A DNA stretch of 40,024 bases from Candidatus Solincola quzhuomuensis. Its GTDB lineage: Bacteria; Actinomycetota; Geothermincolia; Geothermincolales; RBG-13-55-18. The position numbers were made by a program, and so were the translations under genes. Below the pieces are notes generated by a model. It made no database searches. It saw nothing but the letters and a program-made list of their open reading frames with translations, and was not told the DNA's origin. Below, in pieces: positions 31,480 to 39,785 of the stretch (position 1 is the stretch's first letter; each line of letters begins with the position of its first letter). Where the stretch lies: NCBI GenBank assembly GCA_015711855.1, contig JACVJF010000015.1, positions 1 through 40,024 of the forward strand, read 5' to 3'.

Positions 31480-32077
31480 ATTCTTCCAGGACCTCCCAAT
31501 CCGGAGGAAGGAGTTCCCTTATCTTGTCCCGGATAAGGCGGGTTATCTCGGGGAGGACCTTGTGCGGCCTGCCCTCCAGGGGAGGGACGTGGAAGGGTTT
31601 GCCTATGTTTATGTGATAGTCCTCCCCCTTTTTCTCGCTGATACCTATGGGGAGAACCGGAACTCCCGTCTTCCAGGCGAAGTAGGCGGCTCCGTGGGTG
31701 AAGGGATGGAGTTTGTTGTCGTCGTGGCGGGTCCCTTCGGGGAATATCCCCACGCAATCGCCTCTTTCCAGGAATTCCATGGTCCGCCTGATGGCCTCCG
31801 GCCCGGGCTTTTCCCTGTCCACGGGATAGGCGAAAAAGATGCGCACCATGAGGTATTCGAAAAGGCTGTTGCGGGGATCGAAGGCCTCCTTTTTGGCCAT
31901 GAACCTAACCGGGCGTCGTAAGGCAAGGTTGACGGCCACGGGGTCCTTGCGGCTGTTGTGATTGGCCACCACTAGTAAAGGACCCTTGCGAGGAACGTTC
32001 TCGTACCCCGAATAGCGGTAGTGGTAGAACAGGGCCACTATCCGGAAGATGAACCACCCGATCCAGAAGCGAATCAA
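31478..32077 (-). CDS. plsC: Lysophospholipid/1-acylglycerol-3-phosphate acyltransferase (PlsC-like)
   Basis: This 199-aa protein has the PlsC acyltransferase blocks: 'VVANHNSRKD' (the NHX4D motif), 'MAKKEAF', 'FPEGTRHDDN' (the EGTR motif) and 'VPVLPIGI'. A single hydrophobic helix at the N-terminus (about residues 3-22) would anchor it to the membrane. It transfers an acyl group to lysophosphatidate to make phosphatidate. The chosen start is TTG 32077 with GAGGAGGTG 7-8 nt upstream. The frame is open to 32227, but that extension is Pro/Arg-rich and lacks a ribosome site. It converges on the thiamine enzyme gene. Confidence 0.88.
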   Translation of the reverse strand: MIRFWIGWFIFRIVALFYHYRYSGYENVPRKGPLLVVANHNSRKDPVAVNLALRRPVRFMAKKEAFDPRNSLFEYLMVRIFFAYPVDREKPGPEAIRRTMEFLERGDCVGIFPEGTRHDDNKLHPFTHGAAYFAWKTGVPVLPIGISEKKGEDYHINIGKPFHVPPLEGRPHKVLPEITRLIRDKIRELLPPDWEVLEE

Positions 32078-32215
32078 GAAAGACACCTCCTCTCGCCCTT
32101 TCGCGCGGGGTGAAGTCCGTGCCGTGTACGGGTTATCATGGATTAAAGGTACCACAGGAAGCAAGACGAAGAATATATATGAGGACCTGCGGTTTCCGGG
32201 TGGGAGGCGGGAAAG

Positions 32216-32890
32216 GTGGTCAGGCACAGGGCCTTCTTCTACAGGTTTGACCGTTCTTTAGGCGTCGGTGTACTGGCCCATCACCACTATGAAGGTTGGC
32301 AGAGGGCCAATCTATACGCCTTCGGCGTGGACATGGACGCTTTCCTGAAGAAACTGGAGGAGCGCGAGGAAGCCCTCATCCAGTCCGGAATCATGGCCTG
32401 CAGGACGGCGCAGTCAAGGGTCGTCGTCGCCGGCGGGGTGGTCTTTAAGGGCATAACTTGCCAGGCTGCGCAGGACGTCGACGCCCAGAAGATGCTTTCC
32501 GCCATGGAAGACGGCGTCGAGGGGTTCAAGGTGGCGGACGCGGGATCCTTTCAGGTGGCAAAGACCATCTCTCCCCTGGAAGTGCAGGGATTTTCCTATG
32601 GGAAAAAGGTCATCGGGATATCCAAGGTGGTCTTCTTCGAATACGCCACCCAGATCTCCCTTGCGGGGATATACCGTGATCAGGACCGCAACCTCATGGA
32701 CGAGTTGCATGCCGGCCTTGCGAGCCTCAACGCCTACATGACCATACCCTCTCCCCTGCTTACCCTGGAGAGGGATCCCCGGGTGGAATTGAACCTCTTC
32801 CTCCTGCGCGTACCCCTCAAGGAGGAGCTCCAATCGGATTTCGTGCGAGCCGTAAGCGAACTTCCCGAGCTGGAGTTCTACGTCCTCTGA
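32216..32890 (+). CDS. Conserved-looking hypothetical protein
   Basis: This 224-aa soluble protein has a well-formed composition (regular alternation of strands and helices, no low complexity) but no domain I recognise. It has a 'DRSLGVGVLAHHHYEGW' start, a central 'VVVAGGVVFKGITC' strand-turn, and a C-terminal 'ELNLFLLRVPLKEEL' strand. The start is GTG 32216 with GGGAGG 9 nt upstream, and it is divergent from plsC across 138 nt. No function is proposed. Confidence 0.6.
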   Translation: MVRHRAFFYRFDRSLGVGVLAHHHYEGWQRANLYAFGVDMDAFLKKLEEREEALIQSGIMACRTAQSRVVVAGGVVFKGITCQAAQDVDAQKMLSAMEDGVEGFKVADAGSFQVAKTISPLEVQGFSYGKKVIGISKVVFFEYATQISLAGIYRDQDRNLMDELHAGLASLNAYMTIPSPLLTLERDPRVELNLFLLRVPLKEELQSDFVRAVSELPELEFYVL

Positions 32891-32973
32891 TTCAAGCCCT
32901 CGAGCCAAGGGCCTCCGCTGCGCGCGAATCGAAAGGCATCGGAAAAGCCGAGGGGAACCCGGCGTGTTGCCTT

Positions 32974-33987
32974 TTATGCCTGTCTCCCGATGGCCGCGGC
33001 CACCTTCCTGATTTTGCCCATGAGGCTGGAAAAGGTCTCGAAGTCCAGGGACTGGGGGCCGTCGCACAAAGCCGAGTTGGGGTTGGGATGTATCTCTATG
33101 AGGAGGCCGTCCGCCCCTGCGGCCACCGCGGCTAAGGACATGGCCGGTACCAGCGAGGCTATGCCCACCGAGTGGCTGGGGTCGACCACCACCGGCAGGT
33201 GGGAGAGCTTCTTCAGGGCAGCCACGGCGGAAAGGTCCAGCGTGTTCCTAGTATAGGTCTCAAAAGTGCTTATACCCCGCTCGCAGAGGATTATGTTGCG
33301 GTTTCCCTCTTTTATGATGTATTCGGCGGCCAGGAGGAGGTCCTCGATCCTGGAGCTGGGGCCCCTTTTCAGCAGGACCGGATGACCACTGCGCCCGATC
33401 TCGGTGAGGAGAACGAAGTTCTGCATGTTGCGGGCTCCCACCTGGATGATGTCCGCGTATTGGCAAAAGACGTCTATCATCCGCGGGTCGGTTAGCTCGG
33501 TGACCACAGGCAGTCCGGTCTCCTCGCGGGCCTCCGCGAGATACCGCAACCCTTCCTCCCCCAAGCCCTGGAAGCTGTAGGGGCTGGTCCGGGGCTTGAA
33601 GGCACCCCCGCGCAATACGGAACCCCCGGCCATCTTGACCAACCTGGCGGTGTTCAGGATCTGCTCCCGGCTTTCCACCGCACAGGGGCCGGCCATTACC
33701 ACCACCTTATCCCCCCCGATGCGCACCCCGGCCACCTCGATTACCGTATCCTGAGGATGGGTCTCCCGGGCGGCGAACTTGTAGGGCTTGAGAATAGGGA
33801 TGATCTGCTCCACTCCAGGGTAGCCGGCCATGGTCTCCACGACCTTGGTCTTGTCGTCGCCGATGACCCCGATGACCGTCTTGCGCACGCCGTGGATGGG
33901 ATGGGTCTTGAGCCCGAACTCCTCGATCTTGCGCATGACCGCTTCGATCTGTTCGCGGCTTGCGCCCTCGGACATGACCACGATCAC
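32974..33987 (-). CDS. aroF: 3-deoxy-7-phosphoheptulonate synthase (DAHP synthase, type I-beta)
   Basis: This 337-aa enzyme catalyses the first step of aromatic amino acid synthesis from PEP and erythrose 4-phosphate. An N-terminal ferredoxin-like regulatory domain (about residues 1-75) precedes the barrel, which carries 'MAGPCAVES', 'LRGGAFKPRTSPYSFQG' (substrate lysine and Arg), 'LKRGPSS' and 'VVVDPSHSVG' (metal His). This is the I-beta form found in many thermophiles and Gram-positive bacteria. The start is GTG 33987 with GAGGTG upstream; the frame is open to 34026. It converges on the hypothetical protein before it. Allosteric control by Phe/Tyr or chorismate through the N-terminal domain is expected for the family. 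Confidence 0.93.
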   Translation of the reverse strand: MIVVMSEGASREQIEAVMRKIEEFGLKTHPIHGVRKTVIGVIGDDKTKVVETMAGYPGVEQIIPILKPYKFAARETHPQDTVIEVAGVRIGGDKVVVMAGPCAVESREQILNTARLVKMAGGSVLRGGAFKPRTSPYSFQGLGEEGLRYLAEAREETGLPVVTELTDPRMIDVFCQYADIIQVGARNMQNFVLLTEIGRSGHPVLLKRGPSSRIEDLLLAAEYIIKEGNRNIILCERGISTFETYTRNTLDLSAVAALKKLSHLPVVVDPSHSVGIASLVPAMSLAAVAAGADGLLIEIHPNPNSALCDGPQSLDFETFSSLMGKIRKVAAAIGRQA

Positions 33988-34070
33988 GGCAATCACCTCG
34001 TGGGGATTTAAGAAGAAAGCTACCACCGGGCCGTTACGGTGTCAACGCGTGATTGCGGAAGAGGGAAGAA

Positions 34071-34490
34071 TCAGTCCTTTTCCTTCTCCAGGAGGTCGAT
34101 CATGGTGCGGATGAGATCGGTCTCGGTGATGATGCCCACCAGGCGGTCGTCCTCCACGACCGGGAGCCCTCCCACTTTGTGCTGGAGGATAAGTCTGGCG
34201 GCCTCCTCGATGGGGGTGTCGGGGGTCACGGTCACGGGGTTGGCGGTCATTATCCCCCGCACCTGAATGCGGTCCAGTATGTATTCGACGTAACGGCGTT
34301 CCTGGACCACGGCCGAACTCATGTCCGCCTGCCGCACGTCGCGGTCGGTGATGATGCCCACCAGTTTGCCGTTCTCGATCACCGGGAAACGCCTAAAGCC
34401 GTGTTTTTTAATCAGCTCACGGGCCTTCCGCAGGGTGTCGTCTGGCGAGAGTACCACGGGATCGCGGCTCATACGCTCTCTGACCAGCAT
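34071..34490 (-). CDS. CBS-domain pair protein (AcuB-like)
   Basis: This 139-aa protein is two CBS motifs in tandem ('MSRDPVVLSPDDTLRKAREL', 'RRFPVIENGKLVGIITDRDV' and 'VRGIMTANPVTVTPDTPIEE', 'GGLPVVEDDRLVGIITETDL'). Such pairs bind adenosine nucleotides. It has no other domain. AcuB of Bacillus is a CBS plus ACT protein next to AcuA, and an AcuA-like acetyltransferase lies at 35615-36355, so an AcuB-like energy-sensor role is possible but the ACT domain is absent. AGGAGGTCCC precedes ATG 34490. On its strand it lies between DAHP synthase (downstream) and the 281-aa unknown gene (upstream). Confidence 0.85.
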   Translation of the reverse strand: MLVRERMSRDPVVLSPDDTLRKARELIKKHGFRRFPVIENGKLVGIITDRDVRQADMSSAVVQERRYVEYILDRIQVRGIMTANPVTVTPDTPIEEAARLILQHKVGGLPVVEDDRLVGIITETDLIRTMIDLLEKEKD

Positions 34491-34537
34491 GACGGGACCT
34501 CCTCGTAAAGGCGCAAACTCCCCGACGTCTATCGGAT

Positions 34538-34543
34538 ATTATA
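34538..34543 (-). promoter_or_regulatory. -10 box for the CBS-pair gene
   Basis: TATAAT is read on the minus strand at 34538-34543, about 48 nt before the start at 34490. The -35 match is poor. This box is between the two minus-strand genes, so the CBS gene probably has its own transcript. Confidence 0.45.
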
Positions 34544-34554
34544 ATCCAGCCATT

Positions 34555-35400
34555 TCAATATACCCACCCGGGGAAGGTGCAAATGTTCGCAGGGCGGTCC
34601 ACGTTGCGGTACATCTCGACGTCCTTCCAAGCTTCTCCCAGGATGCCGTCGTGGATGGCCCAGCTCCTGCCGCGCACCGTCTTCTCCGCCCCCGGCATGC
34701 GGAAAGGGGTGCTTCCGTCCAGCCTGCGGTAAAGCTCGCCGCCGGGCTGGAACTCACGGTGGATCTCCTCCATCTTCTTTCTCCCGCGAATGTAGTTGAA
34801 GCCGTAGTGCTCGAATATGATGGCGTCGTGATAGGCCAGGGGCTCCGCGACCAGCATGTCGTGTCCCATGGCGGACACGAAACCGAGGGCCAAGGGAAGG
34901 AAATCCTTCAACATGCGCAAACCACGTCGTACCTGTCCCGGCGCCAGTCCCGCTTGCATGGCCTTTATCTCCTCGGATATGTTGCGGCGGGCGGTGCCGA
35001 ATTTGGTGCGTCGCCCGGCATCGTCGATATCCGTGTTGAAGCGGGGCGACCTTGGGTCGTTGATGATGAGGAAGGTTATCTCCACTTTGAAGAAGGCGGT
35101 ATCCGCCACCTCCAGGAAGAAGATGCAGTCCCGGTCTTCGGGGTTCTCTCGGACCTCGATTATGGCGAATCCCGCCTGCCGGGGGGCGATGAACTTGACC
35201 ACACGCTCGCCCTGCGGGTTGCGGAAATCAAGCCGGTCTATGGAGAACATCTCGAAGATGCGGTCCGGTATGAGAAGCGAGTAGACCCTTTCCTTCACTT
35301 CGGGATCCAGCTGGTTGAGGGCGTGGATGCTGTGGTGCGGCGCGCTCCCCACTAGGGCAAGCAGCTCCTCGTCGATCTGGCGAACCCTTTCCAGCGGCAT
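34555..35400 (-). CDS. Conserved-looking hypothetical protein next to AcuA/CBS genes
   Basis: This 281-aa protein is not recognised. It has regular alpha-beta composition with 'LLIPDRIFEMFSIDRLDF' and 'ERVVKFIAPRQAGFAIIEVR' early, a helical segment near 140-170, and a 'GHDMLVAEPLAYHDAIIFEH' and 'FPGWVY' ending. No signal peptide or membrane helix is visible. GAGGTG lies upstream of ATG 35400, and a TATAAT box lies at 35446-35451 on this strand. It is divergent from the AcuA-like gene, so it may belong to the same functional unit. Confidence 0.6.
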   Translation of the reverse strand: MPLERVRQIDEELLALVGSAPHHSIHALNQLDPEVKERVYSLLIPDRIFEMFSIDRLDFRNPQGERVVKFIAPRQAGFAIIEVRENPEDRDCIFFLEVADTAFFKVEITFLIINDPRSPRFNTDIDDAGRRTKFGTARRNISEEIKAMQAGLAPGQVRRGLRMLKDFLPLALGFVSAMGHDMLVAEPLAYHDAIIFEHYGFNYIRGRKKMEEIHREFQPGGELYRRLDGSTPFRMPGAEKTVRGRSWAIHDGILGEAWKDVEMYRNVDRPANICTFPGWVY

Positions 35401-35445
35401 ACGATCGTATCACCTCGTCGATGACGATGCCGTTCCGGCGGGTAT

Positions 35446-35451
35446 ATTATA
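35446..35451 (-). promoter_or_regulatory. -10 box for the 281-aa hypothetical gene
   Basis: TATAAT is read on the minus strand at 35446-35451, about 46 nt before ATG 35400, with no strong -35. The divergent gap of 214 nt (35401-35614) also holds a plus-strand AT-rich stretch near 35485-35500 that may serve the acetyltransferase. A 6-codon frame after GAAGGTG near 35565 is not called. Confidence 0.45.
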
Positions 35452-35614
35452 GATTAACCCGGGAAGGACCGCTGACTTGGTAAGAAATTTAATACTCGGG
35501 GAGTGGCTAATCCCAAGGTATTACGTTCTGTGAACTGCATGTCTGCGGGACGGGAGAAGGTGTGATGGCCAAAGCAATGCCCTAGGCCGAAGATCGAAGA
35601 TACGACCCCGGAGT

Positions 35615-36355
35615 ATGGTGGGATTGGGTTTGGAAGAGCGAGAGAGGTTCTACGTGGACACCCCGCGTGGCCGGGTGTGGATAAGGTCCAGGGCGGAACC
35701 AGAATTCATAGCCTCCCTGAGACTGGATGATGGGATGGGTATTTTCGCCGCCCCGCACTATCCGCCTTCCCGGGAGAAGAAGGCGCTGGAAAGGATAGCC
35801 GCCAAGGAGGAGGGGAACGTGATCCTCGCCTATACCGACGACGGTGTGATAGTGGGGTTCGTGGCCATCGCCCCGCCCAGCGCCGCCGAGCGCTGGGGCA
35901 AGCTGTCCGGGCAGGGACTGGTGGAGGCCATGGCCATAGAGGTCAGTCGGAACTGGCGTTCCATGGGTATTGCCGAAAAGATGATGGAGTGCGGGCTCAA
36001 GGACCCCTACTTTCAGGACAAGATCGTTATCTGCACCGGATATACATGGCATTGGGACCTGGAGTCCACGGGCCTGAGCAAAGAAGAGTACCGGGAAATG
36101 CTCCTCCGATACCTGGAGAAGGCGGGTTTTTTGTACTATGAAACGGACGAGCCAAACATAAACCTGGACCGCGCGAATTTCTTCACGGCGCGGATAGGGC
36201 CGATGGTCAGCGAGGAGCTTTACCACCGTTTCGAACAACTGCTCTTTCAGGAGCCCGGTTGGGCGGAATTCCGGGGGCGCCCTCGGACCATAAAGGAGGT
36301 GCTGGAAAGGGGGAGACTGGGAACGGGGGAGAGGGAAGCCGAGCAGTTGCCCTGA
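35615..36355 (+). CDS. acuA: AcuA-like GNAT acetyltransferase
   Basis: This 246-aa protein matches Bacillus AcuA in order: 'DTPRGRVWIRS' at the start, the acetyl-CoA motif region 'AMAIEVSRNWRSMGIAEKMM', then 'TGYTWHWDLESTGLSKEEYR' and 'NFFTARIGPMVSEE'. AcuA acetylates a lysine of AMP-forming acetyl-CoA synthetase and turns it off. Here the only acyl-CoA synthetase in the window is the ADP-forming type at 38239-39729, which is not the known AcuA substrate, so the target is open. The protein is about 35 residues longer than Bacillus AcuA at the C-terminus. ATG 35615 has only a weak ribosome site. A CBS-pair protein with AcuB-like character lies 1.1 kb away on the opposite strand. Confidence 0.83.
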   Translation: MVGLGLEERERFYVDTPRGRVWIRSRAEPEFIASLRLDDGMGIFAAPHYPPSREKKALERIAAKEEGNVILAYTDDGVIVGFVAIAPPSAAERWGKLSGQGLVEAMAIEVSRNWRSMGIAEKMMECGLKDPYFQDKIVICTGYTWHWDLESTGLSKEEYREMLLRYLEKAGFLYYETDEPNINLDRANFFTARIGPMVSEELYHRFEQLLFQEPGWAEFRGRPRTIKEVLERGRLGTGEREAEQLP

Positions 36356-36428
36356 CCCGATCCCTCTCGTGCTATACTTTAGAATGCGTAATACCAGGGC
36401 ACAAACACACCGGGGTTGAAGGAAAGAG

Positions 36429-37298
36429 ATGCGTTATCGTGGAGTGATAATCAGGCCTCCGAGCGAGGCCGAAAGCTACATCCTGCAGGTAACCTACGGA
36501 TGTTCGCACAACGCGTGCACTTTTTGCCCCACCTATAAGGGAACGCACTTTCAACCGCGCCCTCTCCGGGAGATAGAGGAGGACATCCGCATGGCGGCCA
36601 GGATGATGCCGCGAACGCGCCGCGTTTTCCTGGCCGACGGGAATGCCCTCTGCCTCCCTGCCGAAAGCCTCATGTATATACTGGGGCTCCTCAAAGAATC
36701 CTTTCCTTATCTGGAAAGGATTGGCATCTACGCCAACGGGAGGGACATCAACGATAAGTCGGAAAAAGAGCTGCGCAGTCTGGCTGAACTGGGAATGGGC
36801 ATCGTCTACCTGGGGCTGGAGAGCGGCGACGACGATGTCCTCCGAAGGGTCCGAAAGCTCGACAGCAGCGAGGAGATGGTGCGGGCCGTCCTCAAGGCGA
36901 AGCGATGCGGTATTCTGACCTCGGTCATCGTTCTACTCGGGCTGGGCGGAAGGGAAGGTTCCCTGCGTCACGCGGAACTGAGCGCTCGGGCGGTCTCCAT
37001 GATGAACCCGCATTATCTGAGCGCGCTCACCCTTATGCTGGTCCCGGGAACGCCCCTCTACCGGCAGTGGGAGAGGGGGGAATTCCACCTGCCCGATACG
37101 GAGGGCATGCTCCGGGAGCTGCGACACTTCATAGCTTGCTGCCAGCTGGAGAACTGCGTCTTCCGCACCAACCACGCTTCCAATTACCTGCCGTTGAGAG
37201 GTGTGCTCTCCAGGGACCGTGATCGGCTCCTGGAAATAATTGACGAGGCTTCCCACCGGCCGGAAATGCTGCGACCGGAGTACATGAGGGGGCTTTAG
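36429..37298 (+). CDS. Radical SAM protein with CX4CX2C cluster motif
   Basis: This 289-aa radical SAM enzyme has the cluster cysteines as 'YGCSHNACTFC' (Cys25, Cys30, Cys33), a CX4CX2C spacing one residue wider than the classic CX3CX2C. It has barrel elements 'VFLADGNALCLP', 'YLGLESGDDDVLRRV' and 'LMLVPGTPLYRQWERG', as in Elp3/MiaB-like subfamilies and B12-independent radical SAM proteins. No B12 or TRAM domain is seen. The substrate is unknown. The start ATG 36429 has GAAGGAAAGAG upstream. A TATACT box lies at 36373-36378. The response regulator lies about 125 nt downstream. Confidence 0.88.
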   Translation: MRYRGVIIRPPSEAESYILQVTYGCSHNACTFCPTYKGTHFQPRPLREIEEDIRMAARMMPRTRRVFLADGNALCLPAESLMYILGLLKESFPYLERIGIYANGRDINDKSEKELRSLAELGMGIVYLGLESGDDDVLRRVRKLDSSEEMVRAVLKAKRCGILTSVIVLLGLGGREGSLRHAELSARAVSMMNPHYLSALTLMLVPGTPLYRQWERGEFHLPDTEGMLRELRHFIACCQLENCVFRTNHASNYLPLRGVLSRDRDRLLEIIDEASHRPEMLRPEYMRGL

Positions 37299-37422
37299 GG
37301 TTTTGAACGTCGGACGTACGCTTTCAGCCGCTGTAATTATTTTCCTTCCGGGCTCAAGGCCTTGTGGTACAACGGTCGATAAATAATTTGAGGCCGTGGG
37401 AGGCAAAAGAGGTGCGTACGAG

Positions 37423-37797
37423 ATGAAGACGGTGGCCTATATCGAGGATGACCCGGACATGATCGACCTGGTCTCCTTGATACTGAACAAGCACGGCTAC
37501 CGCGTGGCCGGGTTCACCGAGAGCCGGGGGATCGTCTCCAAGCTCGAGGAACTGAAGCCCGAACTCATCCTCCTCGACCTCATGATGCCCCACGTTGACG
37601 GGATCGAGGTCTACAAGGAAATAAAGAGCCGGGAAGGGATATCCGGGATTCCGGTGATCATCATCTCGGCCATGAAAAGGGCGGTCGAGGAGATAGAGAG
37701 GGAAGGAGAAGTCAAGGTAGAGGCCTGCTTGATCAAACCCTTCACCATAAGCGAGTTGCTGGACACCGTGACCCGCGTCGTGGGCCGGGGAGATTGA
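37423..37797 (+). CDS. Single-domain response regulator (CheY-like)
   Basis: This 124-aa receiver domain shows the acidic pair 'IEDD' (residues 8-10), the phosphoacceptor 'LLDLMMP' (Asp52), the switch residue in 'IIISAMK' (Ser81) and 'LIKPF' (Lys104). It has no output domain and no histidine kinase nearby, so its partner must lie elsewhere. The start ATG 37423 has AAGAGGTG upstream; the frame is open to GTG 37396. It could act as a phosphate relay or as a partner for a flagellar or kinase protein. Confidence 0.9.
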   Translation: MKTVAYIEDDPDMIDLVSLILNKHGYRVAGFTESRGIVSKLEELKPELILLDLMMPHVDGIEVYKEIKSREGISGIPVIIISAMKRAVEEIEREGEVKVEACLIKPFTISELLDTVTRVVGRGD

Positions 37798-37912
37798 CAG
37801 AGGTCGGATATTCGTGATTGACTTTGGAGAGCGGTGAAAGGACAAAGCCGCTTGGCCCGAGCCCTCCGAGCCCGGGCGCTTACCGTCAATTTGAAGTACG
37901 GAGGTGAACCAG

Positions 37913-38101
37913 ATGACGGAGCATGATGAGGTACTGACGACGGGTGAGAAGGCTCCGGCCGGAAAGTACTATTGCGACAAGTGCGGGTACGAATACGAGC
38001 ATAAGGACGAGAACGAACCGCTTCCCAATTGTCCGGCGGAGGGCATCTACACCGTCTGGAACACGACGCGCCTCAAGCCCCGATTCGTGGAGAGCATCTG
38101 A
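37913..38101 (+). CDS. Small Cys-containing protein, partial zinc-ribbon/rubredoxin-like (62 aa)
   Basis: A 62-aa protein with 'YYCDKCGYEYEH' (CxxC-G-Y) and a third Cys in 'PNCPAEG'. The CxxCGY knuckle resembles rubredoxin or zinc-ribbon metal sites, but the fourth Cys is missing, so metal binding may be incomplete or use a His. It has an acidic N-terminus and a 'WNTTRLKPRF' end. GGAGGTGA lies 6 nt before ATG 37913. It is followed by a terminator hairpin. Confidence 0.75.
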   Translation: MTEHDEVLTTGEKAPAGKYYCDKCGYEYEHKDENEPLPNCPAEGIYTVWNTTRLKPRFVESI

Positions 38102-38128
38102 CCGGGGCCTAAAAGAGACCCGGAGCGG

Positions 38129-38155
38129 AAAGGCCCCTGCGGGGGCTTTCCTTAT
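38129..38155 (+). terminator. Intrinsic terminator after the small Cys protein
   Basis: AAAGGCCCC and GGGGGCTTT (38129-38149) pair around a 3-nt loop with one mismatch, followed by CCTTAT. It fits the end of the plus-strand series and separates it from the convergent ADP-forming synthetase gene. Confidence 0.65.
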
Positions 38156-38238
38156 GTCCGTTGATAACTTGCATCGCGAAGGAGGGTTTGCCTTTAGGCC
38201 TCGAAAGAGCGGGGTTCCCTCACAGGCGCTTGGAGCGG

Positions 38239-39729
38239 TCAAGCCAGATAGGACCAGTCCCGATCCACGCCTTTGCGTTGCAGGTAGCGGCGGTAGGAGT
38301 GCATCTTGGAGAGGATCGCGGCCGCCTTTTCCGGGGCGGTGAAGATGACCGTCTCTCCCGCCTCCAGATCCCGCAGGTTCTCCTCCCCGATGAACTGCAT
38401 CTCCACGAAGACGATGGGTTTACGGTATTGGCGCATGAGTTCCTTGGCCCTGGTCAGCAACCTGACGTTGCGGTCCTTGAGTTCCGTGAAGAAGCTCTTC
38501 AGGGAGTCCTCGCTCATCTCCATGATCAGGTTTTGGGATACCAGGACGTTGAGCCCGATGATGGTCCCGGTACCCAGGGAACCCAGCATGACCATGGCGT
38601 CCACCTCCGGCGAGGCGGCCATAGCCTCGAGGATGGCCAGGTGGGTTTCCATGTAGATATTACCCACGAGGTCCACCGGGTTCCCGTGGCTCCAGAAGGG
38701 CGGCAGGAGGCGATCGCAGACCTCGACCACCTTCTCGTCAAGCTTGGCCAGACGTAGCCCGGCCATGGCCGTGGCGTCGGTCGCCAGAACCCCCCATCCC
38801 CCGCCCAGGGTGATGATGCCCAGGCGGTCACCGGCCGGAAGGGGCAGCCTTTCAAAGGATTTGGCTAGATCGAGCATCTCCTGAGAGGTGTCCGCCCTAA
38901 CGGCTCCGCACTGACGGAAGGCGGCATCGTAGATATCATCGGATCCGGCCAGGGATCCCGTATGGGACATGGCCGCCTTGCTTCCTTCCTCGGTACGGCC
39001 GGACTTAATGATGATTACCGGTTTTCGCTGCGTGGTGCGGGAGAGCACCTCCATGAGACTCCTGCCGTCGTCCACTCCCTCCAAGTAGGCCAAAATGAGG
39101 TAAGTATCCGAGTCCTCGCCGAAATAATCGATGTAATGGGAAGCGGAGAGTAGGGCTTCGTTGCCGCTCCCCACGAATTTTCCGAAACCTATGCCCTGAT
39201 TCATGGTCCAACCCAGGAGGTTGGCGCCCACGTTGCCGCTCTGGGAGACGAAGGAGATGTTCCCCGGCCGGAGCATGACGGGTGCCCCTACCGCATAAAA
39301 GCGGTGGGCGGCATTGACCACGCCCATGGTGTTGGGTCCCACCACGGTGAGAGCGTGACGGCGGGCCACCTCCACCAGCTCTCTTTCCAGGCGGGCCCCC
39401 TCCTCTCCCACCTCGGAGAAGTTGGAGGATATGACCACCGCGTGGGTGATACCACGTCGGGCGCAGTCCTCGAGTACCCCACATACCGTGTGTGCCGGAG
39501 TGGTGATGATGGCTAAGTCCGGCGCCTCCGGGAGGGCCTCCACGGAGGGATAGGCCGTAAGCCCGTGTATTTCTTTCTCCCGCGGGTTGACCGGGAAGAT
39601 GCGGTCTCGGGGATAACCTCCGGCCATGAGGTTTACCAGGAGAAACGACCCCCACTTGGAGGGCACGTTGGAGGCCCCCACCATGGCCACGGAACGGGGC
39701 TTGAAGATCTTGTCCAGATTTTGCGCCAT
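38239..39729 (-). CDS. ADP-forming acetyl/acyl-CoA synthetase, alpha-type subunit
   Basis: This 496-aa protein has the CoA-binding Rossmann domain ('AMVGASNVPSKWG', 'PVNPR', 'GPNTMG') and succinyl-CoA ligase-like domains ('SFVSQSGNVGANL', 'SHTGSLAGSD' with the phosphohistidine His256). This is the alpha subunit design of NDP-forming acetate-CoA ligase, which makes ATP from acetyl-CoA. The ATP-grasp beta part is not in the protein, and no beta gene lies in the window. The usual Cys of GPNC is Thr here. The start ATG 39729 has AGAGAGGTC upstream; a longer frame to 39912 is rejected. It is transcribed from its own promoter at 39757-39785. Confidence 0.88.
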   Translation of the reverse strand: MAQNLDKIFKPRSVAMVGASNVPSKWGSFLLVNLMAGGYPRDRIFPVNPREKEIHGLTAYPSVEALPEAPDLAIITTPAHTVCGVLEDCARRGITHAVVISSNFSEVGEEGARLERELVEVARRHALTVVGPNTMGVVNAAHRFYAVGAPVMLRPGNISFVSQSGNVGANLLGWTMNQGIGFGKFVGSGNEALLSASHYIDYFGEDSDTYLILAYLEGVDDGRSLMEVLSRTTQRKPVIIIKSGRTEEGSKAAMSHTGSLAGSDDIYDAAFRQCGAVRADTSQEMLDLAKSFERLPLPAGDRLGIITLGGGWGVLATDATAMAGLRLAKLDEKVVEVCDRLLPPFWSHGNPVDLVGNIYMETHLAILEAMAASPEVDAMVMLGSLGTGTIIGLNVLVSQNLIMEMSEDSLKSFFTELKDRNVRLLTRAKELMRQYRKPIVFVEMQFIGEENLRDLEAGETVIFTAPEKAAAILSKMHSYRRYLQRKGVDRDWSYLA

Positions 39730-39756
39730 ATCTGACCTCTCTTCCGGAACGCGAAG

Positions 39757-39785
39757 ATTATAGAGGAAAGAGAGGAAGACAACAA
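39757..39785 (-). promoter_or_regulatory. Sigma-70-type promoter for the ADP-forming synthetase
   Basis: Read on the minus strand, TTGTTG (39780-39785) and TATAAT (39757-39762) are 17 nt apart. The start of transcription would be near 39750, about 20 nt before ATG 39729. This is a near-consensus promoter. Confidence 0.7.
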
